Below, one piece after another: positions 46,722 through 55,280 of a stretch of 64,000 nt of DNA. Position numbers and translations under genes: made by a program. The notes beneath the pieces were generated by a model that saw only the letters and a list, made by a program, of their open reading frames with translations, ran no database searches and was not told where the DNA came from. Position 1 is the first letter of the stretch. Every line of letters begins with the position of its first letter. This DNA is from Bacillus oleivorans (GTDB taxonomy: Bacteria; Bacillota; Bacilli; Bacillales; JC228), in contig NZ_OAOP01000004.1 of assembly GCF_900207585.1 (NCBI RefSeq), forward strand, positions 372,001-436,000. Reading direction: 5' to 3'.

Positions 46722-46776
46722 GAACGAAGGGGCGGTTCTTCTGTTTCTAAGAAACAGAAGAACCGCCCCTTCGTTC
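46722..46776. repeat. GGGGCGGTTCT full palindrome (variant)
   Basis: GAACGAAGGGGCGGTTCTTC and its inverted copy, near-perfect over the arms. It supplies the last codons and stop of the adjacent Gfo/Idh gene. Confidence 0.92.
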
Positions 46777-47679
46777 ACACTGATTAAGGGTTTGGACAAT
46801 TTTTTCAGCTATAAGGTGTGCTTGAATATCTCGGTCATAACCGTTGTAAGATTCTGGTCCATTATTTACCGCTTCTAAGAAAGCCGTGATGATTCCGTAA
46901 AATCCTCTTTTATGGAGCATAGGCTCCCAGTCGTTATACCCATGATCTAAAATTTGCTTTTCTTTATGTGTGTAAATCTCGTTTACATTTTTCACAATTC
47001 TTGTTTCATGACGACTCATTACTTCCACTTTTTCTTCAGTAGTCCCTGCTTCACGATTCATTACTCCAATTGCTGTTCCCTGCTCTGCTTCAAGCTGAAG
47101 AATTACGTGATGCAATAGTCCATCCACTTGCTTCCCGCGTATCATGATGTTGTTAATTTGGTATGGAAACAAATACAGTAATGTGTCGATGACATGGATA
47201 AAGTCATCAAATACAAACGTACGGGGATCAGCTGCGAGATGGCTGCGATTTTTTTGCATAATGATCAGATTAGGATCCTCGATTTCCTTCAGCTTTTGAT
47301 AGGGTGGGGCATACCGGCGATTGAAACCTACCATCAATATTAAACCTTTGCTTCTCGCCTTTTGCATCAATCTTTCAGACGAATCACCATCGAACGTAAT
47401 TGGCTTATCAATATAAACATGAATATTGTGATCGAGAAGCTGGTCAATAATCTCCTCGTGAGAGGCAGTTGAAGAATGTACATAAGCGGCTTCTATTCCA
47501 CTATTTAATAACTCATTTATTTTAGTATATGTATCCCTAATTTTATATTTTGCTGCAATTTCTGCTAAAGTCTCTTCATTTCTAGTACATACATGGAGCT
47601 CTATCCCTTTTATTTGAGTTAATACCGGAAGATAGGCTTTTTTAGCAATATCTCCAATCCCAATCATCCCTACTTTCAT
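46747..47679 (-). CDS. Gfo/Idh/MocA family oxidoreductase
   Basis: NAD(P)-dependent dehydrogenase (310 aa). Rossmann start MIGIGDIAKKAYLPVLTQI, the EKP-equivalent VYIDKPITFDGD near residue 94 and GFNRRYAPPYQKL. Possibly acts on an inositol- or sugar-like substrate; unknown. The ATG follows AAGAGGTG. The final residues CERRGGSSVS and the stop codon are encoded by the palindromic repeat, so the natural end was probably replaced. Confidence 0.88.
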   Translation of the reverse strand: MKVGMIGIGDIAKKAYLPVLTQIKGIELHVCTRNEETLAEIAAKYKIRDTYTKINELLNSGIEAAYVHSSTASHEEIIDQLLDHNIHVYIDKPITFDGDSSERLMQKARSKGLILMVGFNRRYAPPYQKLKEIEDPNLIIMQKNRSHLAADPRTFVFDDFIHVIDTLLYLFPYQINNIMIRGKQVDGLLHHVILQLEAEQGTAIGVMNREAGTTEEKVEVMSRHETRIVKNVNEIYTHKEKQILDHGYNDWEPMLHKRGFYGIITAFLEAVNNGPESYNGYDRDIQAHLIAEKIVQTLNQCERRGGSSVS

Positions 47680-47819
47680 GAAATCACCTCTTCGTATATG
47701 TCTTAATCTGGTCCTAGCATATAAAAATTCAATACTCTCAATACCTTAACACACTACTTATAAAGTAACATATCACCTGCCACCCTAGTTAATTTAAAAT
47801 GTATGGGCAGGATCTTGTT

Positions 47820-47845
47820 TGAAACAGGAACCCGCCCTTGTGTCC
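47820..47845 (-). repeat. GGGACGGTTCT-like arm, diverged
   Basis: GAAACAGGAACCCGCCCTTG is a degenerate inverted-orientation arm of the family, 10 bp after the stop of the frameshifted gene to its right. Confidence 0.6.
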
Positions 47846-47854
47846 GTAAGAGTT

Positions 47855-48302
47855 TTAAGGCGTAGTATCGGGGCAAGGTGTAACAGTTAGCTGATTGCCT
47901 GGAACAGCTACTTGATTATAAGAGAAACCTGCGGGTAACCCAAGATTATTAAAACCTGTAGATATAAAAGAAATTAAATCACTTATTCCAACGTCAGGAT
48001 TTTCAACAAAAGTTGCATTAAAAACAAGTTCATTCCCCTCTTCATCGGTTCCAGTCCCAGATACATTTAGGAAAATCCGATTATCGTTTGTTGTACAAAA
48101 AACAGATTCTATATTTGTTGCTGTAAAGGTGTTGGAACCTACTTGAGTAAAAAAAGTACTCCCGGCAGGCTCTGGCGGGATACCATCAGCACATGAAACA
48201 TTAATATTAAAAATCGGTTTAAAAATAGGATTAAACGTATTTGAGGGCTCATACTCAACCTCAGTTTAAATCTTTTTTATCCGAATACTTCTTCTTCGAC
48301 AT
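47855..48302 (-). pseudogene. Frameshifted gene for a ~148-aa beta-rich protein
   Basis: Minus strand. AAGGAAGGAGG and ATG at 48302 open MSKKKYSDKKDLN, then a TGA. Skipping one base at that TGA opens a long frame, EVEYEPSNTFNPIFKPIFNI onward, through TFTATNIESVFCTTNDNRIF to TVTPCPDTTP and TAA at 47855. That frame has no start of its own because a TAA lies just upstream. Composition is rich in N, T, F and V, like spore-surface or secreted beta proteins; I do not recognise the family. Either a one-base insertion, a sequencing error or programmed frameshifting. Confidence 0.7.
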
Positions 48303-48373
48303 TGAAATCCTCCTTCCTTAATTCAAATTATGCCGGTATAAACAAAAACGCCCTGTGTACCTGTCCCAAATAT

Positions 48374-48402
48374 TGAAACAAAGGGACGGTTCTTTTGTTT
48401 CA
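48374..48402 (+). repeat. GGGACGGTTCT element, single arm
   Basis: TGAAACAAAGGGACGGTTCT and TTTGTTTCA, between the frameshifted gene and the TsuA-like gene. Confidence 0.85.
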
Positions 48403-48522
48403 TATGATTCAAATCAAACTTCCTTTTTTTACCGACACATTCATTTGACTATCTGTTTAAATTGTATTAATATATGTAAGTCATAAAATCCGACTAAATT
48501 TATCGGTTAAGGGGTGAATGAA

Positions 48523-49791
48523 TTGTCACAAACAACATTAGATATGACATCACAAATAAATCAAGAATCAAGAAATCATAGATCCACTACCTATGTCACA
48601 GATCTAAGTCCTATGCAAAAGAAATTAGTCGCGGTAGGATTTTTAGCATCTCTTATTCTATTAATCTCAATTGTTCAAGTGGCTAATTGGACACAGGGTG
48701 TACTATTTATTATTGGTCTTTTACTTGGAGCAACTTTACTGTATGCCCGCTTTGGCTTTACCTCTGCATTCCGGAGGCTTGCTTCTGTTGGAAATACCCA
48801 AGGACTACAAGCTCACATGTTAATGCTGGCTATCGCATCGACTTTATTTGCTATTATCTTGAGTACAGGTTTTAGCTTTACCGGCATTACACCAACTGGG
48901 TATGTTTCACCTGTTGGAATAAGCGTGTTGGTAGGTGCCTTCCTTTTTGGAATTGGCATGCAGCTTGGCAATGGATGTGCGTCAGGAACCTTGTATAGTC
49001 TAGGGGGAGGATCCTCTTCCATGTTCTTAACTCTTGTCTCCTTTATTGTAGGTTCAACACTGGGTGCATATCACTTCACATTCTGGATGAACACTCCTGC
49101 CCTCCCGCCGATTTCTTTGGCTGAAACGACTGGCCTTGGCTATTTTGGAGGATGGGCTATTCAAATGGTATTATTTGCGGCTATTTACTGGATTACGGTT
49201 AAGATTGCGAAAAAGAAAAATCCGCCAATGATCAAGCCTCTTCCGACAACAACGGGCTGGAAAAAAGTACTGCGCGGATCTTGGCCATTGTTTGCTGCAG
49301 CGATTATTTTAGCCGTACTAAACGCTTTAACCCTGACAGTTAGGGGAACTCCATGGGGAATTACTTCTGCTTTCGCGCTATGGGGTGGAAAATTCTTAAG
49401 CGCCACAGGTGTAGATGTTTCAAGCTGGGGTTATTTTTCAGGAGCAAACGGAGAAGCTCTTAAGACTACAGTATTAGCTGATTCTACTAGTGTGATGAAC
49501 TTTGGAATTATGTTAGGTGCCTTTATTTCAGCATCTTTCCAAGGGACGTTTAAACCAAGAAAGATAAAGCTAGGAGTAGCAGGAGCTGCCATAATCGGCG
49601 GACTCATGATGGGGTATGGTGCACGACTTGCCTTCGGTTGTAACATTGGTGCCTACTTCGGAGGAATTTCTTCCTATAGCCTTCACGGATGGGTTTGGAT
49701 GATCATGGCGCTCCTTGGCACTTTTATTGCTCTATTGATTCGTCCATTGTTCGGAATGAAAAACCCAAGTTCAAAAGATTCGTTTTGTTAA
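48523..49791 (+). CDS. YeeE/YedE family thiosulfate transporter (TsuA-like)
   Basis: Membrane protein (about 422 aa, 9-10 hydrophobic helices) of the YeeE/YedE family that imports thiosulfate as a sulfur source. The conserved Cys loops are GNGCASGTLYSLGGGSSS and ARLAFGCNIGAYFGGIS. I prefer the TTG 5 nt after AAGGGGTGA; the in-frame GTG at 48514 lies inside that ribosome binding site. No TusA-like partner is adjacent. A palindromic element follows the stop at once. Confidence 0.9.
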   Translation: MSQTTLDMTSQINQESRNHRSTTYVTDLSPMQKKLVAVGFLASLILLISIVQVANWTQGVLFIIGLLLGATLLYARFGFTSAFRRLASVGNTQGLQAHMLMLAIASTLFAIILSTGFSFTGITPTGYVSPVGISVLVGAFLFGIGMQLGNGCASGTLYSLGGGSSSMFLTLVSFIVGSTLGAYHFTFWMNTPALPPISLAETTGLGYFGGWAIQMVLFAAIYWITVKIAKKKNPPMIKPLPTTTGWKKVLRGSWPLFAAAIILAVLNALTLTVRGTPWGITSAFALWGGKFLSATGVDVSSWGYFSGANGEALKTTVLADSTSVMNFGIMLGAFISASFQGTFKPRKIKLGVAGAAIIGGLMMGYGARLAFGCNIGAYFGGISSYSLHGWVWMIMALLGTFIALLIRPLFGMKNPSSKDSFC

Positions 49792-49792
49792 A

Positions 49793-49846
49793 TGAAACAG
49801 GGGGACGGTTCTTCTGCTTCTTAGAAGCAGAAGAGCCGTCCCTTTT
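49793..49846. repeat. GGGACGGTTCT full palindrome
   Basis: TGAAACAGGGGGACGGTTCT paired with AAGAGCCGTCCCT around TTCTTAGAA; begins 2 bp after the transporter stop. Confidence 0.9.
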
Positions 49847-49923
49847 TGTCTTTATCGCACAAATCCCTGGGCTTACACATAGACTGTTATAGTTTTGGTA
49901 CTTCTAGGGAGGCGTTATTTAGA

Positions 49924-50481
49924 ATGAGTATGGATCACCATCTTTTTGAAAACTGGTTTTATGAAGAAAATCTAACTATCACTTACTATATGCTGGCTGA
50001 TAAATACCGATATACCAATCGGGAATTACATCATAAGCATGGCATACAGTACTTAGCACACCTGCAAAAAATGGAGCAATTATTTGATGCGTTACAGCAG
50101 CATATTCCTTTTTATAAACAGTACATTGCTTCAAAATTTGAAAATCCGGTAGACTACCAACGAGTCATGTCTTCAACTTACATGCTTCTCGCCGATAAAT
50201 ATAAATTTTCAAACCCCCAATTGCATATTTATTTTTATCAAAAATTCCTCAGACATGTGCAGTTATTAGAGGAAAGCTTCCTAAAAATACAGCAAAACGA
50301 ACTCTTTAAAAATGAGGGTCCGTGGACTATGTGGCAATATCATGGAAGGCTTGCAGCCACCTTCTTGAAACTCGCAAAAAAGTATGAATATATTAACGTA
50401 AATACACATGCATACTATGAAAAGCTGTACTTGTATCACTTAGAACTTATGGAAAAAAGTTTCTTAAAGATGGCGGGGTAA
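49924..50481 (+). CDS. Uncharacterised protein with three internal helical repeats
   Basis: 185 aa. Three units of about 65 residues share the pattern (Y/F)(M/L)xLA(D/K)KY(x)(Y/F)xNxxxH: YYMLADKYRYTNRELHHKHG, YMLLADKYKFSNPQLHIYF and FLKLAKKYEYINVNTHAYY. Each is followed by a helix ending in LxxxExxFLKI/M. Soluble, rich in Tyr, His and Lys. The ATG of MSMDHHLF is 11 nt after GGAGG. No family recognised. Confidence 0.7.
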   Translation: MSMDHHLFENWFYEENLTITYYMLADKYRYTNRELHHKHGIQYLAHLQKMEQLFDALQQHIPFYKQYIASKFENPVDYQRVMSSTYMLLADKYKFSNPQLHIYFYQKFLRHVQLLEESFLKIQQNELFKNEGPWTMWQYHGRLAATFLKLAKKYEYINVNTHAYYEKLYLYHLELMEKSFLKMAG

Positions 50482-50858
50482 AATGAAGGTCATTAATCAA
50501 TTTTTGCAAATTACTAGTTATAACTATAGTGCCTGACCCCCGTACGTTGTAAGGTAACAAATCGGGATCAGGCACTACATTCCTAAACCGCTAAGTGCAC
50601 AAATTATCTTTATTACAGTTAAATGGAACAACAAACTCTCGTCCTATTCCCGTTTTCACGGTATACATCCCTTTTGGCGAGCTTAAAATCGGAATTCCTG
50701 CCATAGAGTCTACTATTAAATGGTTCAATGTGAGCAGACAATGACCCCTCCCCTTTAGAATAAGAATCATACTATAGTAATATAGTGATTTACTTCCTAG
50801 AGTATGAGTTTTCAGATTTAGGATCTATGATTCGAAAGGAAAGGAGATAAAATCTCAG
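50482..50858. other. Intergenic region with palindrome and possible small minus-strand frame
   Basis: About 380 bases. Holds the palindrome at 50528 and a minus-strand frame 50591-50704 encoding MAGIPILSSPKGMYTVKTG and about 18 more residues. It looks protein-like but lacks a well-placed ribosome binding site, so I do not call it a gene. Confidence 0.45.
50528..50576. repeat. GTGCCTGACCCC palindromic repeat
   Basis: AGTGCCTGACCCC pairs with GGGATCAGGCACT; related to the CCTGACCCC part of the elements at 18085, 19701 and 42200. Confidence 0.8.
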
Positions 50859-51257
50859 ATGTCGAAAGCTCGCAAGAAACCCACAAATATTTACTACAAC
50901 GAAAAAGTATTAACGCCACGATCAGAAAATCCCAATAGTGAAGGTACAGTAATAAATATCAATATTTATTACAACATAAATATTGAAGACAATAGGATTA
51001 ATATTCAACAAAGAGCCGAGGGAGGCGGACAAATCCTCAGGAATGTTGGCATGAACGCCAATCAAGGCGGACAAAACGCTAGCAACCGCAGTTCTACGTC
51101 CAATAATCAATCAAATTTCGCAAATGGAAACGGAAGAAGCGGTATTGCTGGAAACAATAATGATGAAGCAGGCGGACAACAAGGAATTAAGGTAAGAGAT
51201 AGCGTATTACTAAATAGCATAATCAAATCAATCTCTGAACAAGGCGGAGGTAAATAA
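50859..51257 (+). CDS. Asn/Gly-rich protein, unknown function
   Basis: 132 aa. The N-terminus is basic (MSKARKKPTNIYY), then a beta-like alternating stretch (VININIYYNINIEDNRINIQ), then a low-complexity N/G/S-rich region (residues about 55-110) and a short C-terminal helix (VLLNSIIKSISEQGGG). A good AAGGAGA site and a downstream terminator support a real gene. Composition is reminiscent of spore coat or exosporium proteins; no family recognised. Confidence 0.65.
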   Translation: MSKARKKPTNIYYNEKVLTPRSENPNSEGTVININIYYNINIEDNRINIQQRAEGGGQILRNVGMNANQGGQNASNRSSTSNNQSNFANGNGRSGIAGNNNDEAGGQQGIKVRDSVLLNSIIKSISEQGGGK

Positions 51258-51290
51258 AGAAGAACCGGACGCGGAATAGTTCATATAAAC

Positions 51291-51325
51291 AATCCCCGCG
51301 GATTATGGTAATTCCGCCGGGATTT
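51291..51325 (+). terminator. Terminator
   Basis: AATCCCCGCGGA and TCCGCCGGGATTTG form a stem, followed by T-rich TTTATTTAT. Confidence 0.8.
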
Positions 51326-51348
51326 GTTTATTTATAAAGGTATTTGGT

Positions 51349-51367
51349 GAAAAAGAGAACCGTCCCA
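51349..51367 (-). repeat. GGGACGGTTCT partial arm
   Basis: GAAAAAGAGAACCGTCCCA, a truncated inverted-orientation arm. Confidence 0.55.
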
Positions 51368-51408
51368 TTTTTTTCTTGATTAAACGACAAGGGAGTTCAC
51401 CCAAAAAA

Positions 51409-51430
51409 TTTAATCAAACGTTTGATTAAA
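51409..51430. promoter_or_regulatory. 22-bp perfect palindrome, operator-like
   Basis: TTTAATCAAACG followed by TTTGATTAAA. It shares the core CAAACGTTTG with a second palindrome at 62294. It lies just downstream of the SASP-like gene; its size suits a TetR-type or similar repressor. Confidence 0.5.
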
Positions 51431-51441
51431 TCGCGAAAGCT

Positions 51442-51648
51442 TCACTTCAAGTCTTGATTCTTCCTCTTAACTTCCTCAACATCGGTGTCACTAAAAACAG
51501 ACGTTCCCTGTCCTCCCGTTGTTTTTGCGAGCCATTGCTTTACTTCGTTATAAGACATGCCTGAGTTGGCATTTTTTCTTTTAACTTCATCAATATTTGT
51601 TCCGACAACTGTAAATGGATCAGATTTATGACCGTTAGTATCATTCAT
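51442..51648 (-). CDS. Gamma-type small acid-soluble spore protein-like
   Basis: 68 aa with two copies of the SASP-gamma-like motif, VVGTNIDEVKRKNANS and FSDTDVEEVKRKNQ, and a Q/G-rich linker. Gamma SASPs are spore-core amino acid stores cleaved by Gpr. The ATG of MNDTNGHK is 5 nt after GAGGTGA. The YNEVKQWLAKT segment is less typical, so a divergent member is likely. Confidence 0.7.
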   Translation of the reverse strand: MNDTNGHKSDPFTVVGTNIDEVKRKNANSGMSYNEVKQWLAKTTGGQGTSVFSDTDVEEVKRKNQDLK

Positions 51649-51791
51649 TTTGATCACCTCTTTTTCTTTTCTTCTTAATCTTCTCTTGTTGGGGATTTTT
51701 TATTAGAGTTAAGAGGCTCGAGGAAGATCCACTGCTATTTAATAGGACAAATGATAGAATATAGATAAACGTAGGAACGAGGTGAGGCTGG

Positions 51792-52166
51792 ATGCAGACG
51801 CTTAAGTATGAATCTTCATGGGATAAAACCATTTCTGTAAAAGATCGAAAAAGAATTGAATATGTTTTTCAGATGACCAGTCTTTCGAAGCATACCAGTA
51901 TCGAATTTACACCTTTATGGCAGGCGGTGAACCATAAGGGAGAATTATTAGCAACTGTGCTTGTTCAAAACTTTAGTAAACACCCCTTATCATTTCACTA
52001 TAAAAAACTCCGGTATGTAGAGAACACAGAAATAGTAGCAGAGCATACATTTACCTTTTCAGCATTAGTCATAGAACCTGAAACAAGCATGCCCTGGACT
52101 TTTATTTTTCCTATTGAAAGTTTACGTAAACAAACTTTTGAAACAGGTTATCTAGAGTTGATCTGA
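51792..52166 (+). CDS. SLAP domain-containing protein
   Basis: 124 aa, one immunoglobulin-like SLAP domain: FTPLWQAVNHKGELLATVLV, NFSKHPLSFHYKKLRYVENT and PETSMPWTFIFP. Stand-alone SLAP proteins are common in Bacillus and of unknown role; they have no signal peptide. GAGGTGAGG precedes the ATG. Immediately followed by a truncated GNAT gene. Confidence 0.8.
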   Translation: MQTLKYESSWDKTISVKDRKRIEYVFQMTSLSKHTSIEFTPLWQAVNHKGELLATVLVQNFSKHPLSFHYKKLRYVENTEIVAEHTFTFSALVIEPETSMPWTFIFPIESLRKQTFETGYLELI

Positions 52167-52194
52167 AATTTACGAGAAACAAAGGAGTGAAAAA

Positions 52195-52356
52195 ATGAAT
52201 CTTAGATTTGAATTATTACCTGATGACCGAATTGAAACCTGCCGGGATTTGTGCAATAAACTCATGGCTTTTCAAAAATCGAAATCATACATGATGAAAT
52301 TGGGGGACGGTTCTTTTGTTTCAAATAATGAAACAAAAGAACCGTCCCCTTGTTGA
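52195..52356 (+). pseudogene. GNAT acetyltransferase gene truncated by a repeat element
   Basis: AAAGGAG and ATG at 52195 open MNLRFELLPDDRIETCRDLC and then NKLMAFQKSKSY, which resembles the N-terminus of a Bacillus GNAT acetyltransferase (from memory of the family). After about 35 codons it runs into the GGGACGGTTCT palindrome and stops at 52356. The catalytic domain is missing. The ribosome binding site and start are still intact. Confidence 0.7.
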
Positions 52357-52403
52357 TCTTCCTTTGAAACAGAAGAACCGTCCCTATGTTCCACCTATGT
52401 TCC
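52301..52403. repeat. GGGACGGTTCT palindrome plus extra arm
   Basis: TGGGGGACGGTTCTTTTGTT and its inverted copy, followed by a second inverted arm (GAAACAGAAGAACCGTCCCT). It truncates the GNAT gene on one side and supplies the SelO stop codon on the other. Confidence 0.92.
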
Positions 52404-53861
52404 ACAAAAAGTTCGGTAGGGTATGTTTGATGGTATAGGGAGTGTACAGTATTCTTCTTGTTCGGGAGTGTGTGCGAATGGTTTGGAAAGTACGTTAAGT
52501 AACCGCTCCATTACACTGTAGTCCCCTTGTTCAACTGCGGCTTCTAGTGCTTCTTCTACCCGGTGGTTCCGCGGGATGACCGCAGGATTATTGTTCCGCA
52601 TTAGCTGATGAGATTCTTCATTCGACTCCTTCTGTCTTCCTTGTCTCGCGTGCCATTGATCATACCATTGTTTAAATTCGGAAGCATTAAACATTTCCGA
52701 ACCCTCGGGTTTATCATAAGTTAATGCCCGGAAGGTATTGGTGTAGTCCGCTTTGTACTTCTGCATCATACTGAGAAGACTTTCTATAAGAGTTTCATCC
52801 TGCTCCTCTTCATCAAAAATCCCTAATTTTGCTCTCATCCCTTTAAGCCAATTCATTTTATATAACTCACCAAATTTTGAAACCTCATCCTGGGCTCGTT
52901 CAACCGCTTTCTCCTGATTTTCATGCAGCAGCGGCAATAACGATTCAGCAAACCGAGCTAAGTTCCATCCGCCAATATACGGCTGATTGCCATAGGCGTA
53001 ACGTCCCTGCCTATCAATGGAACTGAATACTGTCGCCGGGTCATACGTATCCATAAATGCACAAGGACCATAATCAATTGTTTCTCCGCTAATCGTCATA
53101 TTATCAGTGTTCATCACTCCATGGATAAAGCCCACTAGCTGCCATTTTGCGATCAAATAAGCCTGACGCTTGATGACGTTCCTGAGCAAGGAAAGGTATC
53201 GGTTTTCATCTGCTTCTATTTCCGGGTAGTGGCGTTCGATTGCATAGTCTGCGAGAAGCTGAAGTTCCTCCAATTCACCCCATCGAGCTGTGTATTCAAA
53301 GGTACCAACCCGAAGATGGCTTGAAGCCACACGAGTCAGAATAGCACCTGGCAATTCTGTTTCGCGAATAATGGTCTCGCCTGTTGTTACCACTGCCAGA
53401 CTGCGGGTCGTCTGAATACCAAGCGCATGCATGGCTTCACTTATGATATATTCACGCAGCATCGGCCCAAGGGCTGCCCGGCCATCCCCTCCGCGGGAAT
53501 AGGGTGTTCTCCCTGAACCCTTAAGCTGAATATCAAACCGATCATGATTAGGAGTAATCTGCTCTCCAATAAGCATGGCTCGGCCATCTCCTAACATTGT
53601 AAAGTGACCGAATTGATGCCCTGCATAGGCTTGAGCAAGAGGTGATCCCCCCTCAGGAACCTGATTGCCGGCAAGGACAGCTACCGCTTCCTCACTTTTT
53701 AGCGCCTCTGGGTTTAACCCAAGGGTTGTTGCCAACGGTTCGTTCAGAACCGCCAATTTCGGTGAGCTTACCGGATTTGGCGAGAGACTATTATAAAAAA
53801 ACTTCGGCAGACGGGAATAAGTATTATCAAAATTCCATCCTATTTCTTTGCGGTTTGTCAT
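52395..53861 (-). CDS. selO: Protein adenylyltransferase SelO (YdiU/UPF0061)
   Basis: Pseudokinase-fold AMPylator (488 aa, family length) that transfers AMP to Ser/Thr/Tyr of proteins, linked to redox stress. Family motifs: [40 protein letters not shown], the inverted nucleotide pocket and [20 protein letters not shown] with the metal-binding Asp/Asn. The ATG follows AAAGGGG. The stop TAG lies in a repeat element but the C-terminus FCGT looks natural. Confidence 0.95.
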   Translation of the reverse strand: MTNRKEIGWNFDNTYSRLPKFFYNSLSPNPVSSPKLAVLNEPLATTLGLNPEALKSEEAVAVLAGNQVPEGGSPLAQAYAGHQFGHFTMLGDGRAMLIGEQITPNHDRFDIQLKGSGRTPYSRGGDGRAALGPMLREYIISEAMHALGIQTTRSLAVVTTGETIIRETELPGAILTRVASSHLRVGTFEYTARWGELEELQLLADYAIERHYPEIEADENRYLSLLRNVIKRQAYLIAKWQLVGFIHGVMNTDNMTISGETIDYGPCAFMDTYDPATVFSSIDRQGRYAYGNQPYIGGWNLARFAESLLPLLHENQEKAVERAQDEVSKFGELYKMNWLKGMRAKLGIFDEEEQDETLIESLLSMMQKYKADYTNTFRALTYDKPEGSEMFNASEFKQWYDQWHARQGRQKESNEESHQLMRNNNPAVIPRNHRVEEALEAAVEQGDYSVMERLLNVLSKPFAHTPEQEEYCTLPIPSNIPYRTFCGT

Positions 53862-53986
53862 TGTATCCCCTTTTTCCTTTTCCTTTTATAAAAAACACCC
53901 TGTTATTGTATTACTTCAGATAACTCTTAATTAATGTCTGCTTTTACAATTTTATTATACCCTTCCCGAGTTCGTTTTGAACACGG

Positions 53987-54013
53987 TGCAACATAGGGAC
54001 CGTCACTGTGTCC
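53987..54013 (+). repeat. GGGACGGT-like arm, diverged
   Basis: GCAACATAGGGACCGTCACT and GTGTCC, a degenerate arm of the family. Confidence 0.5.
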
Positions 54014-54046
54014 ATTGACCTCTGCAATTATTATTGCGGAAATTTA

Positions 54047-54121
54047 GTTCACTTATATATTTGTCCCTTTCGAAATGGTTTACGTACGCATTTATTATAA
54101 GTGAACCTTATTGAAAGGGAG
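54047..54121 (+). promoter_or_regulatory. Possible pseudoknot leader of the subtilisin gene
   Basis: GTTCACTTATA (54047-54057) and TATAAGTGAAC (54096-54106) are perfect 11-bp complements. In the loop, TCCCTTTC (54064-54071) is complementary to GAAAGGGA (54113-54120), which contains the ribosome binding site of the protease gene. The two stems would make an H-type pseudoknot hiding that site. Confidence 0.5.
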
Positions 54122-54130
54122 GTAATTACA

Positions 54131-55108
54131 ATTACTAGAAGTAGAATTCATCTTAAGCCGTTCCAACTAGGCAGAGTTTCCTACCAGGCAGTTGAAACGA
54201 CTCCATATGGCATAGAAATGATTAATGCTCCTTCGCAATGGTCTGAAGCACAAGGAAATGATGTGGTTGTGGCCGTCTTAGATACTGGTTGTGATCTGAC
54301 TCATCCGGATTTGAGAGACCGGATCATTGGCGGACGAAATTTCACCAGTACGGATTCTAATGATTACTCAGATTCTCACTATCATGGTACACATGTTGCT
54401 GGCACCATTGCAGCTTCATTAAATGGAGTAGGAGTAGTAGGTGTCGCCCCAAAGGTGAAACTATTAATCTTAAAAGTTTTAGACGCAAATGGAAGCGGCA
54501 GTTACGACAGTCTTATTAATGCCATTCAGTATGCCATCTCATGGCGGGGACCTAACCAAGAAAAGGTTAGGGTTATTTCTATGTCTTTAGGCGGACCTAA
54601 CGATGTCCCAGCATTACACGATGCCATCAAAAGGGCAGTTAATAGCGGGATTTTAGTCGTCTGTGCATCTGGTAACTCAGGGGATGGTTCAGACCGGACT
54701 GACGAAACAACCTACCCGGGTTATTATAACGAGGTAGTCTCAGTTGGAGCTGTTGATCAGAATCAAAAACTGGCCCCTTTTTCCAATACTAATGAAGAAA
54801 TTGATTTTGTTGCACCAGGTGTAAATGTGTTGTCTACTTATCCGGGAAACAGACTAGCTACATTATCTGGAACATCCATGGCTACTCCTCATGTTTCCGG
54901 TGCTGCAGCAATATTGATTCAAAAAGCTGAAAAGGAAAGCGGGCGTACTTTAACTGAACCAGAAATTTATGATCTTTTACGTGAGAATACGGTTTCAATC
55001 GGATTATCAAGAAATGCCCAAGGAAATGGCTTACTGTATCTTCAGGGAGGACAACAATCAAATTCAGGTCAATCTAAAAAGAAAAAGAAGCGAACGTTAT
55101 ATATTTAA
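54131..55108 (+). CDS. Intracellular subtilisin-type serine protease
   Basis: S8 protease (about 326 aa). Catalytic triad: Asp in AVLDTGCDLTHPD, His in HYHGTHVAGTIA, Ser in SGTSMATPHVSGAA. There is no signal peptide and it resembles the IspA family (VISMSLGGPNDVPALHDAIK, ENTVSIGLSRNAQGNGLLYL), so it acts in the cytosol. The best ribosome binding site, AAGGGAGG, is 8 nt before ATT at 54131, a non-standard start; a GTG at 54101 has no site. No ATG lies nearby. Confidence 0.9.
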   Translation: MTRSRIHLKPFQLGRVSYQAVETTPYGIEMINAPSQWSEAQGNDVVVAVLDTGCDLTHPDLRDRIIGGRNFTSTDSNDYSDSHYHGTHVAGTIAASLNGVGVVGVAPKVKLLILKVLDANGSGSYDSLINAIQYAISWRGPNQEKVRVISMSLGGPNDVPALHDAIKRAVNSGILVVCASGNSGDGSDRTDETTYPGYYNEVVSVGAVDQNQKLAPFSNTNEEIDFVAPGVNVLSTYPGNRLATLSGTSMATPHVSGAAAILIQKAEKESGRTLTEPEIYDLLRENTVSIGLSRNAQGNGLLYLQGGQQSNSGQSKKKKKRTLYI

Positions 55109-55189
55109 AATAGTGCCCTTCCCAGAGGAAAATCATTCTCAGGGGCAATCAAGCGGAGTCACGCAGACACTTCCCTCCATTTTTAATAC

Positions 55190-55229
55190 AAAAAAGCTGA
55201 ATCCATTATTTTATGGAATCAGCTTTTTT
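55190..55229 (+). terminator. Terminator of the subtilisin gene
   Basis: AAAAAGCTGAATCCAT and ATGGAATCAGCTTTTTT, a near-perfect stem and T-tract. Confidence 0.9.
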
Positions 55230-55245
55230 AGTTGATAGAAACACG

Positions 55246-55280
55246 AAAAAACGCGCAGCTTTATTGCCTTACGCGTTTTT
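55246..55280 (-). terminator. Terminator of the SleB-like gene
   Basis: On the minus strand AAAACGCG, a 16-nt loop and CGCGTTTTTT, ending at the gene's stop. Confidence 0.7.

Noticed and set aside
50591-50728. 45-residue minus-strand frame
   Set aside because: Composition is plausible but the only GGAGGGG is too far from any start codon.
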